Shown: positions 52,929 through 61,807 of the stretch, piece after piece | How positions within the stretch are numbered: the stretch's first letter is position 1 | How the letters are laid out: the number at the start of each line of letters is the position of its first letter | Assembly: GCF_004121055.1 (NCBI RefSeq) | Contig: NZ_PYAL01000007.1 | Span: 396,992-460,991, forward strand | Direction of reading: 5' to 3' | Source: Achromobacter aloeverae | GTDB lineage: Bacteria; Pseudomonadota; Gammaproteobacteria; Burkholderiales; Burkholderiaceae_B | Length of the DNA: 64,000 nt | The notes under the pieces: generated by a model | What the model was told of the DNA's origin: nothing | What the model saw: only the letters and a program-made list of their open reading frames with translations | The model's database searches: none | Made by a program: the position numbers and the translations under genes

Positions 52929-53933
52929 TCAGTCCTGCGCCTCGAATTTCGTTTTCAGCGCCGGGACATCGTCGCGCAGCCCCTTGGCGATAAGGCCTGT
53001 CACCGCTTCGGGCGCGGCCGCGCTTCCCGTGGGCAAGTCCACGCCGACGGCCGCCATCTGCTTCCGAAACTCCGGGTCCGCGGCGGCGGCGGTCAGGGCG
53101 TCCGTCAACCGTGCCATGACCCGCGCCGGGGTTCCCTTGGGCGCGAAGATGGCATTCCAGGATTGTACGTTGAGCGCATATCCCGCTTCGCTGGCCGTAC
53201 CGACATCGGGGAGCTGCTTCAGACGCGCGTTGGACAGGACCGCCAACGCCCGGATTTTTCCACCCGCGACCTGCGGCAGCGCGGTGGTCGTCTGGTCGCA
53301 CATGAAATCCGTCTGCCCACCCATCAAATCGTTCATTGCCGGCGCCACGCCCTTATACGGGACATGCGTGACATTGACCTTGAGCGATGCCAGCAGCAGT
53401 ACGCATCCATAATGCGATATGGAGCCCACGCCGGCGCTGCCATAGGAAGCCTTGTCCTTGTTCGCGTTCAACCATGCGATAAAGGACGGCAGGTCCTTGG
53501 CTGGAAGGGTGGAGCGGCCGAGCAGCATCATGGGCGCCGAGCCGGCGAGCCCGACGGGCTGGAAATCCGCCACGGGATCGTAGGGCAGCTTCTTGTACAA
53601 CGCGACATTGGCGACATGCGTCCCTATCGTGCCGAATCCCAAGGTGTAGCCGTCGGGCGCGGATCGGACCACCCGTGCCAAGCCTATCGTGCCTCCCGCG
53701 CCGGCCAGATTCTCCACGACCACGGCCTGGCCCAGGTTCTTGCCCATCTGCTGGGCGAATCCGCGCGCCAGGGCGTCGCTGGGTCCGCCTGGCGGAAACG
53801 GAACGATCAGGGTGATGGCGCGGCTGGGAAATCCGGCATCCTGGGCGTGGGCCGGCATGGAGGCTCCCAGCAAGGAGGCGGCGGCCAGCAGGCTGCCCAG
53901 GAGGAACGAGGGACGGCGGTGAGCAGGGAACAT
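52929..53933 (-). CDS. Bug/TctC-family periplasmic solute receptor
   Basis: A 334-residue receptor with signal peptide residues 1-31 (cut near AHAQDAG) and the family blocks FPSRAITLIVPFPPGGPSD, RSAPDGYTLGFG and HVPYKGVAPAMND. It lies between the HAD hydrolase (22 bp away) and the RidA gene on one strand and probably imports the substrate of this operon, controlled by the divergent LysR gene. Confidence 0.94.
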   Translation of the reverse strand: MFPAHRRPSFLLGSLLAAASLLGASMPAHAQDAGFPSRAITLIVPFPPGGPSDALARGFAQQMGKNLGQAVVVENLAGAGGTIGLARVVRSAPDGYTLGFGTIGTHVANVALYKKLPYDPVADFQPVGLAGSAPMMLLGRSTLPAKDLPSFIAWLNANKDKASYGSAGVGSISHYGCVLLLASLKVNVTHVPYKGVAPAMNDLMGGQTDFMCDQTTTALPQVAGGKIRALAVLSNARLKQLPDVGTASEAGYALNVQSWNAIFAPKGTPARVMARLTDALTAAAADPEFRKQMAAVGVDLPTGSAAAPEAVTGLIAKGLRDDVPALKTKFEAQD

Positions 53934-53954
53934 GGTTAGTCCTGAATAAGCGCG

Positions 53955-54617
53955 TCAGCGTACGGCGTGGAAGGATTGAAGCCAGGGCAAGGCGGGCGCC
54001 AGCGTGGGCGCTTGCAGGTCTGGCTCCGGCGCCCCCGTGGGCAAGGCCAGGCCAACCCGGTTGTGCCAGAACGTGCGCAGGCCGACCGCCGACGTGCCGA
54101 ACATGTCGTAGCCGGATCCCGCGACGAAGGCGGCTTCTTGCGCGTCGACGCCCAGACGTTCGAGCGCCAGGCGATACGGACGGGGGTGGGGTTTATAGAA
54201 GCCAGCCTCTTCGGACGTAACGACGACGTCCCATTCGACACCCAGCAGGGCCGCGGCGCGCTCGCCGAGCGCGCGGGAGCAATTGGTGACCACGGCCAGC
54301 TTGCAATGCGGGCGCAAGGCCTGCAACAGCTCGCGGGCGCCGTCCCACGGAGGCAGCGTGTCCCACTGCGTTTCCAGTGCGACTGCCGCGGATGCGGGCA
54401 GGCCGGTATCGCTTGCCGCTCTACGCACCAGTTCTTCATAGGGCACGTATGCGCCACAACCATAGGTGAGTTGCAGGTAGCGGGCACGCCAGGTCCGGCC
54501 CTGTGTCTCCGAGCCCGCGGCGGCGTTCCAGATGGTCCAGGAGTCCAGCAAGGCGGTCAACAGGTCAAACAGCACCGCTTGCGGATATGAGGGAGTGGAA
54601 GTAGATGTCGAGTTCAT
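53955..54617 (-). CDS. HAD-superfamily hydrolase (haloacid dehalogenase type)
   Basis: A 220-residue HAD protein. The nucleophile motif is VLFDLLTALLDSW, motif II VVTNCSRAL and the later AGFYKPHPRPY and AGSGYDMFGTSAVG match Lys and acidic motifs. The cap insert between motifs I and II is of the L-2-haloacid dehalogenase type. Dehalogenase or phosphatase activity are both possible. The ATG at 54617 is preferred; an ATG at 54626 lies three codons upstream. Promoter-proximal gene of the operon. Confidence 0.88.
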   Translation of the reverse strand: MNSTSTSTPSYPQAVLFDLLTALLDSWTIWNAAAGSETQGRTWRARYLQLTYGCGAYVPYEELVRRAASDTGLPASAAVALETQWDTLPPWDGARELLQALRPHCKLAVVTNCSRALGERAAALLGVEWDVVVTSEEAGFYKPHPRPYRLALERLGVDAQEAAFVAGSGYDMFGTSAVGLRTFWHNRVGLALPTGAPEPDLQAPTLAPALPWLQSFHAVR

Positions 54618-54674
54618 GTCGCGCACTCTACCTGCCTGGCACGGGGCTGTGTTTTAATCATTCGACATCAATCG

Positions 54675-54689
54675 TTAAATTGAATTTAA
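54675..54689. promoter_or_regulatory. LysR box overlapping the LysR start
   Basis: TTAAATT-G-AATTTAA is a perfect 15-bp palindrome with a T-N11-A core, reaching into the A of the LysR ATG. It sits between the LysR gene and the HAD-Bug-RidA operon and suggests autorepression. Confidence 0.55.
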
Positions 54690-55621
54690 TGGTCCAGATC
54701 GACGATTTACAGCTCGCGGCGACGCTCCTCCAGGAGGAATCCCTTAGCGCCGCGGCGCGCGCGCTTGGTGTGACGCCTTCCGCGCTGTCGATCCGGTTGC
54801 GCAAGCTGGAGGCGACCCTCGGCTTGACGTTGGCGACCCGAAGCGCCCGCCGGTTGAACCTCACGGCCGAGGGCGAGCGCTTCGCCCGCGATGCAAGCCA
54901 GCTTCTTGCCCAATTGAATTCCCTGTGCGAGTCGCTGCAACGGGATGCGGGGCAACTCACCGGCTTGCTGCGTCTCGCCGCCCCTTTCGGTTATGGCCGC
55001 CGCCATATTGCACCGCTGATGGCGGAGTTCGCCCGTACGCATCCCGGCCTGCAGCTGCAACTCGACCTGTACGAGACACCGTGGCCGGACCGGCATGAGG
55101 CAGACGCCATCATCCATATAGGCGCGGTCCGCGACTCGACCTGGGTGGCGCGCACGCTGGCGACCAATGCCCGGTGGCTTTGCGCCAGTCCGAAATATCT
55201 TCGGAGCCACGGGACGCCGGGCACGCCCAAGGACCTGGTGAAACACGCCTGTATCTGCATCCGGGAAAATAACGAAGACGTGACGCTATGGCGCGTGCGC
55301 CCTGGCACGGGCGCCGGCGCGGATGGCGGCACGGGACAGGAGACCGTGCGGATTTCTCCGGCCTATTCGACCAACGATGGCGCGGTGGCGCGCGACTGGG
55401 CCGAAGCCGGCCTCGGCCTGGTATTGCGATCGGAATGGGATGCCGCCGAGGCGATCGCGCAAGGCAAGCTGGTCCGCGTGCTGCCGGAGTGGCACTTCGG
55501 CAATGCCCATATCATGCTGCTCGTTCCCACGCGCAAAGGCCGCAGCGCGCGGCTACAGGCATTGGTGGAATTCCTGGAGAAAAAGATAGGCGACCAGGCC
55601 CGCCATCGCGCTACTGCGTGA
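54689..55621 (+). CDS. LysR-family transcriptional regulator
   Basis: A 310-residue LysR protein: helix-turn-helix in residues 3-60 (LQLAATLLQEESLSAAARAL, TPSALSIRLRKLEATLG) and a DsdC/CysB-like effector domain. An ATG at 54605 would extend it by 28 poorly supported residues. Divergent from the HAD-Bug-RidA operon; binding at the adjacent palindrome is expected. Confidence 0.92.
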   Translation: MVQIDDLQLAATLLQEESLSAAARALGVTPSALSIRLRKLEATLGLTLATRSARRLNLTAEGERFARDASQLLAQLNSLCESLQRDAGQLTGLLRLAAPFGYGRRHIAPLMAEFARTHPGLQLQLDLYETPWPDRHEADAIIHIGAVRDSTWVARTLATNARWLCASPKYLRSHGTPGTPKDLVKHACICIRENNEDVTLWRVRPGTGAGADGGTGQETVRISPAYSTNDGAVARDWAEAGLGLVLRSEWDAAEAIAQGKLVRVLPEWHFGNAHIMLLVPTRKGRSARLQALVEFLEKKIGDQARHRATA

Positions 55622-55649
55622 CCGCGCGCGCGGACTTCGAACCTTCGGC

Positions 55650-56675
55650 TCAGGTGGTTTCCCGTTGTACGAGTCGAAAGCCCAGGTCCAGGTGGCGCTG
55701 CGGATTTTCCCTCCCCTCCAGTTCGTTCAAGAGCAGCGTGCCTGCCGAGCGGCCGATTTCGTAGCGGGGCGTGGCGATCGTGGACAGGGGCGGCGTTGTC
55801 CATGCGGCGCCGCTCAAGTCATGGAATCCCACCAGGCCCATGCGCGCGGGCACGTCGATGCCCATGCGTCCGCATTGAAATACCGCGCCTTGGGCAAGGT
55901 CGTCGTTGCAAAAGAACAGCCCGTCGCATTCAGGGTGATCGCGCAGCATGGCTTCGAGCAAATCGGCGCCCAGGCTTAGCGAGGACCTGGTCGGCGTCAT
56001 GATCTCCAGTTCCGGCTCGTACATACCGGCGTCGCGCAAGGCCTGCCGGCATCCCTCGCACCGGCGCAGGGAACGCGGGTCCAACTGCGCGCCGATAATG
56101 CCGATATGGCGGTAGCCCCGGTCCACCAGATGGCGACCCGCCGCATAACCCGAGTCGAACTGCGAAAAACCTACGCTCATTCCCGAGTCGCCGGAAAGGG
56201 TCTCGATGGTATGGACCGTGGGTATCTTCAGCGATTCCAGCAGCTTCCAGGTGGCCGGCAGGTGGTCGATGCCGGTCAGGATCAACCCGTCAGGGGAGTG
56301 TTGCAGATAGGTGCGCAACAGCGCTTCTTCCGCTTCCGCCGAATAACCGGTCAGCCCGATATGCATGTGATAGGCATGGGCATCCAGGATCTCTTTTATG
56401 CCCACCACGATGTCCACGAACACCACATTGGTCAGGGACGGGATCAGCACCACAATGGTGCGTGAGCGCGCCGAAGCCAACGCGCTCGCGGCATGGTTGG
56501 GGACATAGCCCAGGCGGTCGCAGGCATCCTGGATACGGGCGCGCACCTCCGCCTGCACCTTGTCGGGCGTGCTCAACGCACGCGACACGGTGATGGGCGC
56601 AACGCCGGCGGCGCGAGCGACGTCGGCCATGGTGACGCCGTTGCGGTGGGAGCTCCTGGACCTTCGTACCGTCAT
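55650..56675 (-). CDS. LacI/GntR-type transcriptional repressor
   Basis: A 341-residue LacI-family regulator. The helix-turn-helix and hinge occupy residues about 14-70 (VTMADVARAAGVAPITVSRA; ASALASARS), and a periplasmic-binding-protein-like domain follows (DGLILTGIDHLPATWKLL). Divergent from the TRAP/dehydratase operon with a perfect 16-bp operator in between. The ribosome-binding site is weak. Effector is probably a sugar acid. Confidence 0.94.
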   Translation of the reverse strand: MTVRRSRSSHRNGVTMADVARAAGVAPITVSRALSTPDKVQAEVRARIQDACDRLGYVPNHAASALASARSRTIVVLIPSLTNVVFVDIVVGIKEILDAHAYHMHIGLTGYSAEAEEALLRTYLQHSPDGLILTGIDHLPATWKLLESLKIPTVHTIETLSGDSGMSVGFSQFDSGYAAGRHLVDRGYRHIGIIGAQLDPRSLRRCEGCRQALRDAGMYEPELEIMTPTRSSLSLGADLLEAMLRDHPECDGLFFCNDDLAQGAVFQCGRMGIDVPARMGLVGFHDLSGAAWTTPPLSTIATPRYEIGRSAGTLLLNELEGRENPQRHLDLGFRLVQRETT

Positions 56676-56741
56676 GGGTGAGCAGAGGCAAAAGCTGCAA
56701 GTGTGACCCAAAGCCAATGTTGGGACAAACCCGAGCAGGGG

Positions 56742-56771
56742 TTGGCAAAACCCACATGGTAGCGCTACCAT
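56742..56771 (+). promoter_or_regulatory. Promoter with overlapping LacI-type operator
   Basis: A possible -35 TTGGCA (56742-56747), an 18-bp spacer and a -10-like TACCAT (56766-56771). The perfect palindrome ATGGTAGCGCTACCAT (56756-56771) has the CG centre typical of LacI-family sites and covers the -10. It lies 43 bp before dctQ, so the divergent LacI protein would block transcription. Confidence 0.65.
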
Positions 56772-56813
56772 CCGTCCCGCGTCGAGAAAAGCCAAAAACG
56801 CAGGGAGACAACG

Positions 56814-57356
56814 ATGCAAACCTTTCCTCCGCCGGACCCAGCGCCGCACGCCTACACCCGCGCGCTCGCCCTGGTTTTCCGCATCCAGAGCTGGCTGATG
56901 GTGGCGTGCCTGGTCACCATGGTCGTGCTGCTGTTCGGCAACGTCGCGTTGCGCTACCTGTTCAATTCAGGCATCAACATTTCCGACGAAGTGTCGCGGC
57001 TGGCCTTCGTGTGGCTGATCTTTATCGGGTCCGTACTGGCGGTGCGAACGCACACCCACATGGGTGTGACCATGCTGGTCGAGCGTTTCGGCCCGGCCGC
57101 CCGCCGTATCTCCCATCTGTTCTGCCAGGTACTGATCCTGGCGGTGCTATGCATGTGGATAAAGGGTGGTTGGGCGCAGACGCAAATCGGCATGGGCACG
57201 CAGCTTCCCGTGACCGGGCTGCCGGCGGGGCTCTTCGACCTGGCTTGCCTGTACGCGGCGCTTGCCATGGCCCTGCTGACGCTGGCCGACATCGTCTTGA
57301 CGCTGGGCGGCGCCGAACCGCCGCTGGATGCCAGCGCCACCGACCCGCTCAGTTGA
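56814..57356 (+). CDS. dctQ: TRAP transporter small permease (DctQ-type)
   Basis: A 180-residue membrane protein with four predicted helices (segments near residues 25-50, 60-80, 100-120 and 140-160). The ISDEVSRLAFVWLIFIGSVL block and the acidic loop of the second helix are typical. With the large permease and DctP-like receptor it forms a TRAP system driven by ion gradients. 117 bp separates it from dctM. Confidence 0.93.
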   Translation: MQTFPPPDPAPHAYTRALALVFRIQSWLMVACLVTMVVLLFGNVALRYLFNSGINISDEVSRLAFVWLIFIGSVLAVRTHTHMGVTMLVERFGPAARRISHLFCQVLILAVLCMWIKGGWAQTQIGMGTQLPVTGLPAGLFDLACLYAALAMALLTLADIVLTLGGAEPPLDASATDPLS

Positions 57357-57473
57357 TCCCAGGCCCAGGAGCGGCTTTCTCTTTCCGTGCGCGGCAGTGC
57401 CGCAATCCTGCGTATGGGCAACCATAAGCAGCTTCCATAAGCAGCCTTACGGCAGTCATCCCCCCCGGACGCC

Positions 57474-58760
57474 ATGATCCTTTCCGTCTTCCTGATAGTC
57501 CTGCTTGGCCTGCTCGCCTTGGGCATGCCGATCGCATTCGCCCTGGTCATCAGCGCGGTGCCGATGATGTTCCAGCTCGATTTCGTCGATCCCCAGATCA
57601 TCGCGCAGAACATGCTGTCCGGCGCCAACAGTTTCACGCTGATGGCCGTTCCGCTGTTCATGCTCGCCGGCGAGTTGATGAATGAAGGGGGAATCTCGCG
57701 CCGCATCGTCAACCTTGCGTCGATGTTCGTGGGCCATATCCGGGGCGGCTTGGGCTACGTGGCGATCTTCGCCAGCGTCTTGCTGGCCGCGCTCTCCGGT
57801 TCGGCCGTGGCCGACGCCGCCGCGCTGGGTTCGCTGCTGATACCGATGTTGCGCGAGAAGGGCTACGAGGCCGGCGACTCGGCCGGCCTGATCGCCGCGG
57901 GCGGCATCATCGCGCCCATCATCCCGCCGTCCATCTCCTTCATCATCTATGGCGTGGCGACCAACGTATCGATCACCAAGCTTTTCTTCGCTGGCATCGC
58001 ACCCGGATTGCTCATGGCGCTTACGTTGATCGCCGTGTGGGCGTGGACCTCGCGGCGCAGCGGCGGTGCAAGCGTCGCGCCGACACCCAGGCAGCCGTGG
58101 TCGGCTCGCTTGCGGGCGCTGCGCGAATCCATCTGGGCGCTGTTCCTGCCTGTCATCATCATCGGCGGCTTGCGCGGCGGCATCTTTACGCCCACCGAAG
58201 CGGCGGTGGTGGCGGCCGTGTACGCGCTGTTGATCAGCCTGTTCGTCTATCGGGAAATCAGCTTCAAGGACCTGGGCCCGCTCTTCTTGCGCGCGGCGAA
58301 CACCACCGCCATCGTCATGTTCCTGGTCGCGGCCGCCATGGTCTCCTCGTACATGATCACCTTGGCGGACATGCCGCAAGACCTGGTCGCCTTGCTGGGC
58401 CCATTTCTCGACCATCCGAAGTGGCTGATGTTCGCGCTGCTGATCGTCCTCACCCTCGTGGGGACCGCGATGGACCTTACGCCGACCATCCTCATCCTGG
58501 CGCCGGTCCTGACGCCGGTGATCACGAAAGCCGGGATCGATCCGGTGTATTTCGGCGTCATGTTCGTCATGGTCGGCTGCGTGGGATTGCTCACCCCGCC
58601 GGTCGGCACGGTATTGAACGTCGTCGCCAGCGTGGCGCGAATTCGCATGGAAACCATCATCCGGGGCGCCTGGCGCTATGTCGTCGCCTACACCCTGCTG
58701 CTCGTGGTGATGGTCATTTTCCCCGAGCTGATTACCGTTCCCGCGAAGTGGATCCACTAG
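57474..58760 (+). CDS. dctM: TRAP transporter large permease (DctM-type)
   Basis: A 428-residue multi-helix protein with the family blocks ALVISAVPMMFQLDFVDP, FMLAGELMNEGGISRRIV, and GGIIAPIIPPSISFIIYG, plus GLLTPPVGTVLNVVA near the C-terminus. It spans the membrane about 12 times. The substrate is likely a sugar acid, from the linked dehydratase. Confidence 0.95.
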   Translation: MILSVFLIVLLGLLALGMPIAFALVISAVPMMFQLDFVDPQIIAQNMLSGANSFTLMAVPLFMLAGELMNEGGISRRIVNLASMFVGHIRGGLGYVAIFASVLLAALSGSAVADAAALGSLLIPMLREKGYEAGDSAGLIAAGGIIAPIIPPSISFIIYGVATNVSITKLFFAGIAPGLLMALTLIAVWAWTSRRSGGASVAPTPRQPWSARLRALRESIWALFLPVIIIGGLRGGIFTPTEAAVVAAVYALLISLFVYREISFKDLGPLFLRAANTTAIVMFLVAAAMVSSYMITLADMPQDLVALLGPFLDHPKWLMFALLIVLTLVGTAMDLTPTILILAPVLTPVITKAGIDPVYFGVMFVMVGCVGLLTPPVGTVLNVVASVARIRMETIIRGAWRYVVAYTLLLVVMVIFPELITVPAKWIH

Positions 58761-58825
58761 TTCATCCGTATTGCAGCAACCCGTAGCGCGATAACCACCA
58801 AGGTAAAAACCCTGAGGAGACTCAC

Positions 58826-59845
58826 ATGTTCACTCGCACGAAAAAACTGATCGTCGCGCTGGCGGCGATATCGGCCTGCAGCGTGGCCGGCCTGGCCCAT
58901 GCCCAGGAAGTAAAAACCCGCATCATTCGCTTCGGCTACGGCCTGAACGATGACAGCGTGCAAGGCCGCGCGGCGCGCTACCTGGCCGAGGAGCTGGGCA
59001 AGATCAGCGGCGGCAAGCTGAAAATGCGCACCTATGGATCGGCCAACCTGGGATCCGACGAGCAGATGCAGGCCGCGCTGGTGGGCGGCGCGCAAGAGAT
59101 GATGGTCGGATCCACGGCGCCATTGGCCACCATGGTGAAGGAATTCGGCGTTTACGACCTGCCGTTCCTGTTCAATGACGATAAGGAAGCGGACGCGGTG
59201 CTCGACGGCCCCTTCGGCGAGAAGTTGCTGAAGATGCTGGATGACAAGGGCCTGGTCGGCCTGGTGTATTGGGAAAACGGTTTCCGCAACGTGACGAACT
59301 CCAAGCGTCCGATCGTGAAGGCGGAGGACCTGGACGGCATCAAGCTGCGGGTCATGCAAAACAAGATAGCGCTGGGCGTGTTCGGCGCCCTCGGCGCCAA
59401 TGCAGTGCCCATGCCATTCTCGGAGTTGTTCACCGCGCTGGAGACGCACACCGTGGACGGTCAGGAAAACCCCGTCACTACCATCCAGAGCAGCAAATTC
59501 TATGAAGTGCAGCCCTACCTGAGCATGACGCGACACGTCTATACGCCGTGGGTCCTGATGGCATCGAAGAAGTGGTGGAACACCTTGTCGCCCGACGAGC
59601 AGAAATTGATCCGCCAGGCCGCCGCGTCGTCGCGTGACTTCGAGCGCAAGGACAGCCGCGCCGATTCCGCCAAGGCAATGGGTGTGCTGAAAGAGTCCGG
59701 AATGAAGATCAATGTGGTGTCGCCGGAAGAAATGCAGCGCTTGCGCGAGAAGTCGCAGCCCGTGGTGGACAAATACACCCAGGAACTGGGCCCGGACCTG
59801 GTCAAGCAGTTGCAGGAAGAAATCAACAAGGCACGCAAGGGCTGA
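58826..59845 (+). CDS. dctP: TRAP transporter solute-binding protein (DctP-type)
   Basis: A 339-residue periplasmic receptor with a signal peptide (cut near AHAQEVK), the DctP opening IIRFGYGLNDDSVQGRAARY, and the conserved Arg in GIKLRVMQNKIALG that clamps the ligand carboxylate. Its gene lies 65 bp after dctM and 106 bp before the dehydratase. Confidence 0.95.
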   Translation: MFTRTKKLIVALAAISACSVAGLAHAQEVKTRIIRFGYGLNDDSVQGRAARYLAEELGKISGGKLKMRTYGSANLGSDEQMQAALVGGAQEMMVGSTAPLATMVKEFGVYDLPFLFNDDKEADAVLDGPFGEKLLKMLDDKGLVGLVYWENGFRNVTNSKRPIVKAEDLDGIKLRVMQNKIALGVFGALGANAVPMPFSELFTALETHTVDGQENPVTTIQSSKFYEVQPYLSMTRHVYTPWVLMASKKWWNTLSPDEQKLIRQAAASSRDFERKDSRADSAKAMGVLKESGMKINVVSPEEMQRLREKSQPVVDKYTQELGPDLVKQLQEEINKARKG

Positions 59846-59887
59846 ATTGTTGTATCGCTCAGCCTGAGCCTTATGTCGAAACGCCGG

Positions 59888-59911
59888 GACCCGGGGCTGG
59901 CGCCCCGGGTC
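59888..59911. other. Strong hairpin between dctP and the dehydratase
   Basis: GACCCGGGGC-TGGC-GCCCCGGGTC is a perfect 10-bp stem. No T-run follows. It may protect the 3' end of the transporter mRNA or reduce read-through into the dehydratase gene. Confidence 0.6.
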
Positions 59912-59951
59912 ACCAGGCGGGAAAGCGCCGAAGCAAAGCAGGAGATCCACA

Positions 59952-61733
59952 GTGTCCGACACAGCAAGACGTTTGCGTAGCCAGAAATGGTTCGATGACC
60001 CTACACACGCCGACATGACCGCCATCTATGTCGAACGTTATCTGAACTATGGCTTGACGCGCGCCGAGCTGCAGTCCGGCCGCCCCATTATCGGCATTGC
60101 GCAGACCGGCAGCGACCTGGCGCCGTGCAACCGGCACCATCTGGAATTGTCGCAGCGTACGAAAGCGGCCATACGGGATGCCGGCGGCATCCCCATGGAA
60201 TTCCCGGTACATCCCCTGGCCGAGCAGGGCCGGCGCCCCACCGCCGCGCTCGACCGCAACCTGGCCTACCTGGGGCTGGTGGAGATTCTCCATGGCTATC
60301 CCATCGACGGCGTGGTGCTGACCACGGGTTGCGACAAAACGACGCCGGCCTGCCTGATGGCGGCGGCCACGGTGGACATCCCGGCCATCGTGCTGTCCGG
60401 CGGCCCCATGCTGGACGGTTGGCACGAAGGCAAGCGTGTCGGGTCAGGTACGGTCATCTGGCACGCCCGCAACCTGATGGCGGCCGGCAAGATCGACTAC
60501 GAAGGGTTCATGACGCTGGCAACCGCGTCGTCGCCCTCGGTGGGGCATTGCAACACGATGGGCACGGCGCTTTCGATGAATTCGCTGGCGGAGGCCCTGG
60601 GCATGTCGCTGCCCACCTGCGCCAGCATTCCCGCGCCATACCGCGAGCGCGGCCAGATGGCGTATGCCACGGGTCTGCGCATCGTGGAAATGGTGCGCGA
60701 GGACCTGCGTCCGTCGCGCATCATGACGAAAAAGGCGTTCGAGAACGCCATTGTCGTGGCGTCCGCCCTGGGCGCGTCCACGAATTGCCCGCCCCACCTT
60801 ATCGCCATCGCGCGGCACATGGGCGTCGATCTGTCGCTGGACGATTGGCAACGGTGTGGCGAAGACGTGCCCTTGCTGGTCAACTGCGTGCCGGCGGGAG
60901 AATACCTGGGCGAAAACTTCCACCGCGCCGGCGGCGTGCCCGCTGTCCAGCATGAGCTGCTGGCGGCGGGAAGACTGCATGGAGACTGCCTGACCGTATC
61001 GGGCAAGACGGTGGCCGAGATCGCCGGGCCGGCCGTTACCACGGACCGCGACGTGATCCGTACCTGCGACGCGCCCCTGAAAGAGCGCGCCGGCTTCATC
61101 GTCCTGTCGGGCAACTTCTTCGATAGCGCGATCATGAAAATGTCGGTCGTGGGCGAGGATTTCCGCAAGGCCTATCTGTCCGAGCCCGGCCATGAAAATT
61201 CCTTCGAGGCGCGCGCCATTGTCTTCGATGGGCCCGAGGACTATCACGCACGGATCGATGATCCACAACTCGCCATCGACGAGCGCTGCATACTGGTGAT
61301 ACGCGGCGCGGGTCCTGTCGGCTATCCCGGTGGCGCGGAGGTGGTGAACATGGCGCCGCCCGCCAGCCTGATCCGCCAGGGCGTGGACTCCTTGCCCTGC
61401 ATGGGCGACGGCCGCCAGAGCGGCACGTCGGCAAGCCCATCCATCTTGAACATGTCGCCCGAGGCTGCGGTGGGCGGCGGATTGGCCTTGTTGCGCACGG
61501 GCGACCGCATACGCGTGGACCTGGCCGCACGCACCGTTACGCTGGCGGTAGAGCCCGCCGAACTCGAAGCGCGCCGAGGCGAACCGACGTTCGAGATTCC
61601 ACCGCCGCAGACGCCGTGGCAGGAATTGTTCCGCGGCCTTACCGGGCAGCTCTCGACCGGCATGTGCCTGGAACCCGCGACGCTTTATCTGAAGGTGGTG
61701 GAACAGCGAGGCGATCCGCGGCATTCGCACTAG
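59952..61733 (+). CDS. IlvD/Edd-family sugar-acid dehydratase
   Basis: A 593-residue IlvD/Edd dehydratase starting at GTG with GGAG eight bases before it. Cluster-binding Cys residues fall in DLAPCNRHH, TTGCDKTTPAC and VGHCNTMGTA, the pattern of [2Fe-2S] pentonate/hexonate dehydratases such as arabonate or xylonate dehydratase rather than anabolic IlvD. It removes water from an aldonic acid to a 2-keto-3-deoxy acid. Association with a TRAP importer and a LacI regulator supports sugar-acid catabolism; the specific acid is not known. Confidence 0.9.
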   Translation: MSDTARRLRSQKWFDDPTHADMTAIYVERYLNYGLTRAELQSGRPIIGIAQTGSDLAPCNRHHLELSQRTKAAIRDAGGIPMEFPVHPLAEQGRRPTAALDRNLAYLGLVEILHGYPIDGVVLTTGCDKTTPACLMAAATVDIPAIVLSGGPMLDGWHEGKRVGSGTVIWHARNLMAAGKIDYEGFMTLATASSPSVGHCNTMGTALSMNSLAEALGMSLPTCASIPAPYRERGQMAYATGLRIVEMVREDLRPSRIMTKKAFENAIVVASALGASTNCPPHLIAIARHMGVDLSLDDWQRCGEDVPLLVNCVPAGEYLGENFHRAGGVPAVQHELLAAGRLHGDCLTVSGKTVAEIAGPAVTTDRDVIRTCDAPLKERAGFIVLSGNFFDSAIMKMSVVGEDFRKAYLSEPGHENSFEARAIVFDGPEDYHARIDDPQLAIDERCILVIRGAGPVGYPGGAEVVNMAPPASLIRQGVDSLPCMGDGRQSGTSASPSILNMSPEAAVGGGLALLRTGDRIRVDLAARTVTLAVEPAELEARRGEPTFEIPPPQTPWQELFRGLTGQLSTGMCLEPATLYLKVVEQRGDPRHSH

Positions 61734-61762
61734 GCACAATGCCAGGGAGATCCAGCTGAATG

Positions 61763-61785
61763 GCGGCGCCGGTACCGGGCGCCGC
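61763..61785. terminator. Possible terminator hairpin between convergent genes
   Basis: GCGGCGCC and GGCGCCGC form a perfect 8-bp stem with a 7-base loop, in the gap between the dehydratase stop and prpD. The plus strand follows with CTTGC, so a T-run is weak. Confidence 0.45.
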
Positions 61786-61807
61786 TTGCAGCACCACCAC
61801 TCTGTGC

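Noticed and set aside
57456..58757. Long minus-strand frame opposite dctM
   Set aside because: The antisense protein is an extreme Asp/His/Arg low-complexity sequence, a mirror of membrane-protein codons.
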